Positions 61,101 through 64,000 of a stretch of DNA of 64,000 nt are shown one piece after another. The DNA is from Saccharofermentans sp. GTDB lineage: Bacteria; Bacillota; Clostridia; Saccharofermentanales; Saccharofermentanaceae. Position 1 is the first letter of the stretch, and every line of letters begins with the position of its first letter. The notes beneath the pieces were generated by a model. That model was not told the origin of the DNA. It was given only the letters and a program-made list of their open reading frames with translations, and made no database searches. Position numbers and translations under genes: made by a program. The DNA lies in contig JAKSRH010000004.1 of NCBI GenBank assembly GCA_024403675.1, positions 1 through 64,000 of the forward strand. The letters run 5' to 3'.

Positions 61101-64000
61101 AAGTGAAAGTGATATTAAAGGTTATGCTTCCTTTGAAGGAATTCCTAATGGTAAGTACTATGTCGCCGAATTAGATGGTTCTAGCTTGTTTGCTTTAGAT
61201 AAGTCTCAAAAGGAAGTAAATGCAAATGGTGGAAAGTACACGGTGTCTTTTACTAATAGAACTGGTTCTATAAATGTAGTTAAAACTAAGCCTAGTGGCG
61301 ACAGATTTATGTTAGATACGGTAAAGTTTGAACTATATAAAGATGGTGTAAAACTAATAGCTACTGGAACTACCAATGCTAAGGGTGAAGTTAGTTGGGA
61401 TAATGATGTGTCATCACTACTACTAGGTAGCTATGTTATTAAAGAAAGCTTCACTCCAGTAACTTATGAGTGCACGGATGGCACTATTCTTAACTATGAA
61501 ATTCAAAACAATTCTAATTGGAAAAAAGAGTCTGATACTTCATATTCATATGCTTTTGAACTTAAGGATGATATAGGTTCTGAGATTACTTTTAGTGTAG
61601 AGAATGATTTGCAGGATACAGAATTTTTCTTAAGAAAAGTGATTATTTCCGAAGGTGATGAAGCTGATATTAGATTTGATCTTATTTCTAATGATGTACT
61701 TGTTGCTCAAGGTAGCTGCCATACAGAAGGCGATACTACTAAGGAATATGACGTGGTATGGGATTTTGATGGAAGTAAAAATTCGCACATTATGATTCCT
61801 ACAGGTGTATATGAGTTACGAGAGTATATAGAAGAATCTAGTTTTTGTGGAGTGGATTATACATACCTTTGTCCTGATGGTTTTGAAATTAGTAGTGATG
61901 GTACTTATTTCTATAAGTATATGTATATCACTGACAATGAAGGTGTAACTAGCGAAGTAGTTACAAATACTAGAAAGACAGCAGACCTTGAAATAATGAA
62001 AGACTCAGAAACAGGAGAAATCGAGAATGTTATGTTCCGTCTTTGTTATAGAGGAAATGATGAGGAACCTTGTGCCAAAGAGGAGCGTGTCTTGATAAGA
62101 CCTTCGGAGGACCAAACTGTCTTTATGACTAACGAAGAGGGTAATATCAGAATTACTAATTTGCCTCAGGGTTGGTATGAGATTATTGAGATAGTACCTG
62201 ATGGTAACAAAGTTATTTGGGAAGGCGATTTATCAGAGGAGGGTAATAGACTTGTAAACCTTTCTGGAGAAGACGCATATGTTACTACAATGGTAACCGC
62301 ACGAAATGAGATTAATGTCTCAGTGGTAGTAGATAAGAAGGATTTATGGACGCTTAAGGCTGTTGGTGGTGCTTCTTTTACTCTTTATAGTGATGTTAAT
62401 AGAAATGGTATCGTAGACGATGAAGAGGAAGAGACAAGAGTTTTAGCATATGATGAAGATAAGGATGGTGTTGTAGAGTTTAATAACCTTCCTTCTGGTC
62501 AGTACATAATTCGAGAGTATGCTACAGTAAATGGCTATTATATTAATTACACTGATTTTGTTGTTGTAATTAATAGTAGAGATAATAGTTATGTCGAAGT
62601 TGATGAAGAGCCTTATAGTGTACCTATACTTATTTATAAGAAAGACTTCGATGATGATAATCATTACCTTAGTGGCGCAGTGTTTACCCTTTATGAAGAT
62701 GTTAATCGTAATGGATTATACGAGGAAGATATTGATGTAAAGGCTGTGACTTATGGAGATGAGAGAGGTGTAACGAAGGAAGCATCTTTCTATGAAATCA
62801 CTAAAGATGGTAATAAAGTTTATATTTCTGATTATGTTAAGCCAGGATATTATCTTATTTATGAAGAAGTTACTCCATACGGATATGACCATGTAAATAG
62901 TAAGTTCACTTCTGTTGTTATTGATTCTGTTGATACAGATACGGATGGATTTAAGGTGTTTCCTCATGAGGTGACTATTAAAAATATATGTCGTGGAAGT
63001 GTGCATATCACAAAGGTAGATGAGGAATATCCTGATATGAAACTATCTGGTGCAGAATTTTCAGTTTATAAGGATGTGAATAAAAACATGATTATTGATG
63101 AAAAAGATGTATTGGTGGGTACTATGAAGGAAGAAAGTATAGGTGAGTACTATGCTTATGATTTGCCTTATGGTGACTATCTTATCGAGGAGACAATGTC
63201 TCCAGCAGGATATGTAAAGAGAGATGATACATGGAATGTATCAATTAAAGAAAATGGTGAAGTGTACGATATTCTTGATAGTGATTTTGAAGGTATTAGT
63301 AATAAGTTCTCTGGTAGAGTAAGCATCTATAAGACAGAGTCAGAAAATGTAGGAACGGGCAAGTATGTTTCTGGCGCTGTTTTTAGTGTGTACACTGATG
63401 ATAATGAGTATGTAGGAATACTTAATGAGGATGTAGATGGTGTATACCGCTTAAGTGGACTCAAGCGAGGTAACTATTATGTTATAGAAGAGGTGGCTCC
63501 TGAAGGCTTTATAAGAGACGAAGGAGTGTATTCTTTTGAGATTAGTAATGATGCTTACGACGTAGTGGTAGATAACGCTGATACTTATGGTGTGGAAGGT
63601 TATTTTATCGAGGATATTCCTAGCATTGGTACAACGCTTACAAACGATAAGACAAAGTCTCATATTGTGCCACGTAATAGTGTAGTGACTCTTACGGACG
63701 AGGTTAGTTATTCTGGTCTTATTCCTGGTAAGGAGTATGTTATGACGGGTACATTAGTAAATAAAACTAATGGTAAGCGTGTTACTGGTGTAAGTGATGT
63801 AGATATTACTTTCGTGCCTGCTACGTCTTCTGGTGTGGTGAAGGTGCCATTTACTTTGCAGACTTCTAGAATTGATGGTAATGCCGTTGTTGCTTATGAA
63901 AAGCTTTATCTTGATGGTAATTTGGTTGTTGATCACTCAGATATTAACAATTCTAGTCAGACAGTTAGTTTTAATAAAGTAGATGTCCCAAGTACAGGTG
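58123..64000 (+). CDS. Giant surface adhesin with SpaA/prealbumin-like and VaFE domains (3' end outside window)
   Basis: The frame is open from the ATG at 58123 to the window end, at least 1959 codons. An N-terminal basic stretch and hydrophobic segment act as signal. The first 900 residues or so are an adhesin head with few recognisable motifs. From about residue 940 a series of prealbumin/SpaA-like domains is seen, each ending in a motif like LPxGxYxIxE (GSIN..., GASFTLY, GAVFTLY, GAEFSVY, GAVFSVY). Several contain a Ca-binding-like loop DVNRNG.xD. The last 120 residues are a VaFE-type ester-bond domain: TLTDEVSYSGLIPG, VVAYEKL, HSDINNSSQTVSF. The frame ends with VPSTG, and a sortase signal is expected later. 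DUF5688 precedes it. Confidence 0.85.
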   Translation, partial: MKTRIIKKIVSLGVALGVIFGFSFAGIELFLTSSKYYKEHDSHVKFDAFGDVKEIKVSANTNDSLSIEDYLYSNRNVDLIPVCSKEMEQVDAIRVKQIFVDKSSLDFEVNSSSDYWANTRDYAGYLKMNESVQILYDPGKDSDYFLSLVNPMDNINSSVEFTKSNMQGESIDNCIYDSDTGIAYIRKNAISDEGLASIQAEVFYMCDNASPSNNVGVSVTNKNISDGLISNGIASLDAADDVVKIHIASKKAQMELATDYLGVKINDHEVSSNYYWYNKDDGSLVIKYPASSIYSVSIEAQKPGVYKRVLNYLYHMWDAPTVNADSFDDMNVASGAWSASGGVPGAGTTFVVDGVSVQYGNYTADGKTYIPRTENKLTDADLANMASVIAGGSGGDLNAQYYASGNFQVYKVNIPDKTLVKDGITYHIPASTFVLHCSHSTVNAISGNPNMDPGKVIVNIMGISNGFALVGMFTEFPGYAQEGVGYFRVPFETDTTAHAKVNIHKSYLGNGYPKAIFAIVPESQAGIDNYGITAMNNVKAFVRHVYRYAGVSDVAAMSNWEADIFCCRGSKPATSSVIRTMFYQLFSNRMHYDGLEDGTSVLRFNSPDDANYVIGILICALNDTYEYGSAQNWVYTETFPENTELDVYRAIDEVLCAPVYNKSDTIDAIGRFYVSPDITLMVTDGNGNASADLFLGNISSGNSSITAKFMYREVFGGRDQGKIDSDTYTLELTYNQVSGGTSITYGIYAGNGAIIYSKIGDSITLVNTMGVGSDSFVNAKDDVVYPASISLVKTGGVFSGVNVERKTINGKTYVINSPYQTNVPVNGAIYCITSGATVYPMVRNGNNFTYGNLTSEEGKTTVYKIFEKVAPSGYSVSSAYWEVSVIRTHTVEGDTNVYRDSISSIKYYGPDNKNYDVAVNSEPLVAVDELQTASITVNKTFDKVIASDSVNYEEELKKCVFGLYAKEKITLTNGTTIAPGTLVSVATISSWDGSESDIKGYASFEGIPNGKYYVAELDGSSLFALDKSQKEVNANGGKYTVSFTNRTGSINVVKTKPSGDRFMLDTVKFELYKDGVKLIATGTTNAKGEVSWDNDVSSLLLGSYVIKESFTPVTYECTDGTILNYEIQNNSNWKKESDTSYSYAFELKDDIGSEITFSVENDLQDTEFFLRKVIISEGDEADIRFDLISNDVLVAQGSCHTEGDTTKEYDVVWDFDGSKNSHIMIPTGVYELREYIEESSFCGVDYTYLCPDGFEISSDGTYFYKYMYITDNEGVTSEVVTNTRKTADLEIMKDSETGEIENVMFRLCYRGNDEEPCAKEERVLIRPSEDQTVFMTNEEGNIRITNLPQGWYEIIEIVPDGNKVIWEGDLSEEGNRLVNLSGEDAYVTTMVTARNEINVSVVVDKKDLWTLKAVGGASFTLYSDVNRNGIVDDEEEETRVLAYDEDKDGVVEFNNLPSGQYIIREYATVNGYYINYTDFVVVINSRDNSYVEVDEEPYSVPILIYKKDFDDDNHYLSGAVFTLYEDVNRNGLYEEDIDVKAVTYGDERGVTKEASFYEITKDGNKVYISDYVKPGYYLIYEEVTPYGYDHVNSKFTSVVIDSVDTDTDGFKVFPHEVTIKNICRGSVHITKVDEEYPDMKLSGAEFSVYKDVNKNMIIDEKDVLVGTMKEESIGEYYAYDLPYGDYLIEETMSPAGYVKRDDTWNVSIKENGEVYDILDSDFEGISNKFSGRVSIYKTESENVGTGKYVSGAVFSVYTDDNEYVGILNEDVDGVYRLSGLKRGNYYVIEEVAPEGFIRDEGVYSFEISNDAYDVVVDNADTYGVEGYFIEDIPSIGTTLTNDKTKSHIVPRNSVVTLTDEVSYSGLIPGKEYVMTGTLVNKTNGKRVTGVSDVDITFVPATSSGVVKVPFTLQTSRIDGNAVVAYEKLYLDGNLVVDHSDINNSSQTVSFNKVDVPSTG

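Noticed and set aside
58123-64000. Thioester (TQ-type) domain in the adhesin head
   Set aside because: A Cys pair and an AQNW segment were noticed near residues 567-630, but spacing and surrounding sequence do not clearly match the thioester-domain signature.

Overview
The window is a gene-dense, low-GC stretch of a Gram-positive chromosome. A polC-type replicative polymerase, a PASTA kinase/PP2C pair in an fmt-rsmB-rlmN-rsgA-rpe-thiN operon, a bacterial sirtuin, an XrtG-type exosortase locus, DUF4214/cell-wall-repeat proteins and a VaFE/SpaA-type surface adhesin together point to Clostridia. A gut or rumen Lachnospiraceae-like organism or a relative is likely, but I cannot name a genus from sequence alone. 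No rRNA, tRNA, CRISPR array, insertion sequence or phage gene was seen. No gene-free stretch exceeds 300 bases; the longest gaps, about 100-155 bases, hold promoters, hairpins or terminators.

Layout. 1-3559: a second type IIA topoisomerase pair (B subunit cut by the window start, then A subunit). 3565-8642: a membrane-anchored NodB-fold protein, a small PH-like protein, a sirtuin and a membrane-bound MutS-type ATPase. 8691-13460: a signalling island of four genes (kinase with a possible PIN-like N-terminus, TerY-like vWA protein, tail-anchored PP2C phosphatase, Ala/Glu/Lys coiled-coil protein), with its own promoter and terminator. 13551-20721: a complete seven-gene exosortase G (XrtG) locus. 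It holds two PTPS-like proteins, a Firmicu-CTERM-type substrate, the XrtG transpeptidase homologue, a GT2 glycosyltransferase, a degenerate-GGDEF membrane protein and a large PTPS_related (GT-C-like) membrane protein. This locus looks AT-richer than the housekeeping genes around it and its function has not, to my knowledge, been shown experimentally.

20718-36092: mostly housekeeping genes (mraY on the minus strand; argS, an M3 peptidase, an RsmF-like methylase, a DUF4214 plus cell-wall-repeat protein, rdgB, pheB-like ACT protein, hom, a tail-anchored protein, a zinc-ribbon protein, an RmlD-like reductase and a dicarboxylate symporter on plus; then a minus-strand nifS-nifU iron-sulfur pair). 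36247-44669: a lipoprotein, a GNAT-like/Ogt fusion, ispG and polC. The polC product appears to have lost the catalytic residues of its 3'-5' proofreading exonuclease. 44687-57016: a long translation, RNA-modification and signalling operon (priA, DUF2974, def, fmt, rsmB, rlmN, prpC, prkC, rsgA, rpe, thiN). 57042-64000: a micro-ORF, a terminator, a DUF5688 gene and the first 1959 codons of a giant SpaA/VaFE-type surface protein running off the window.

Most worth following up: the intact XrtG locus with one obvious dedicated substrate, the apparently proofreading-dead PolC, and the kinase/vWA/PP2C/coiled-coil island whose kinase mRNA may be leaderless. Gene calls rest on motifs read by eye; no database search was run.
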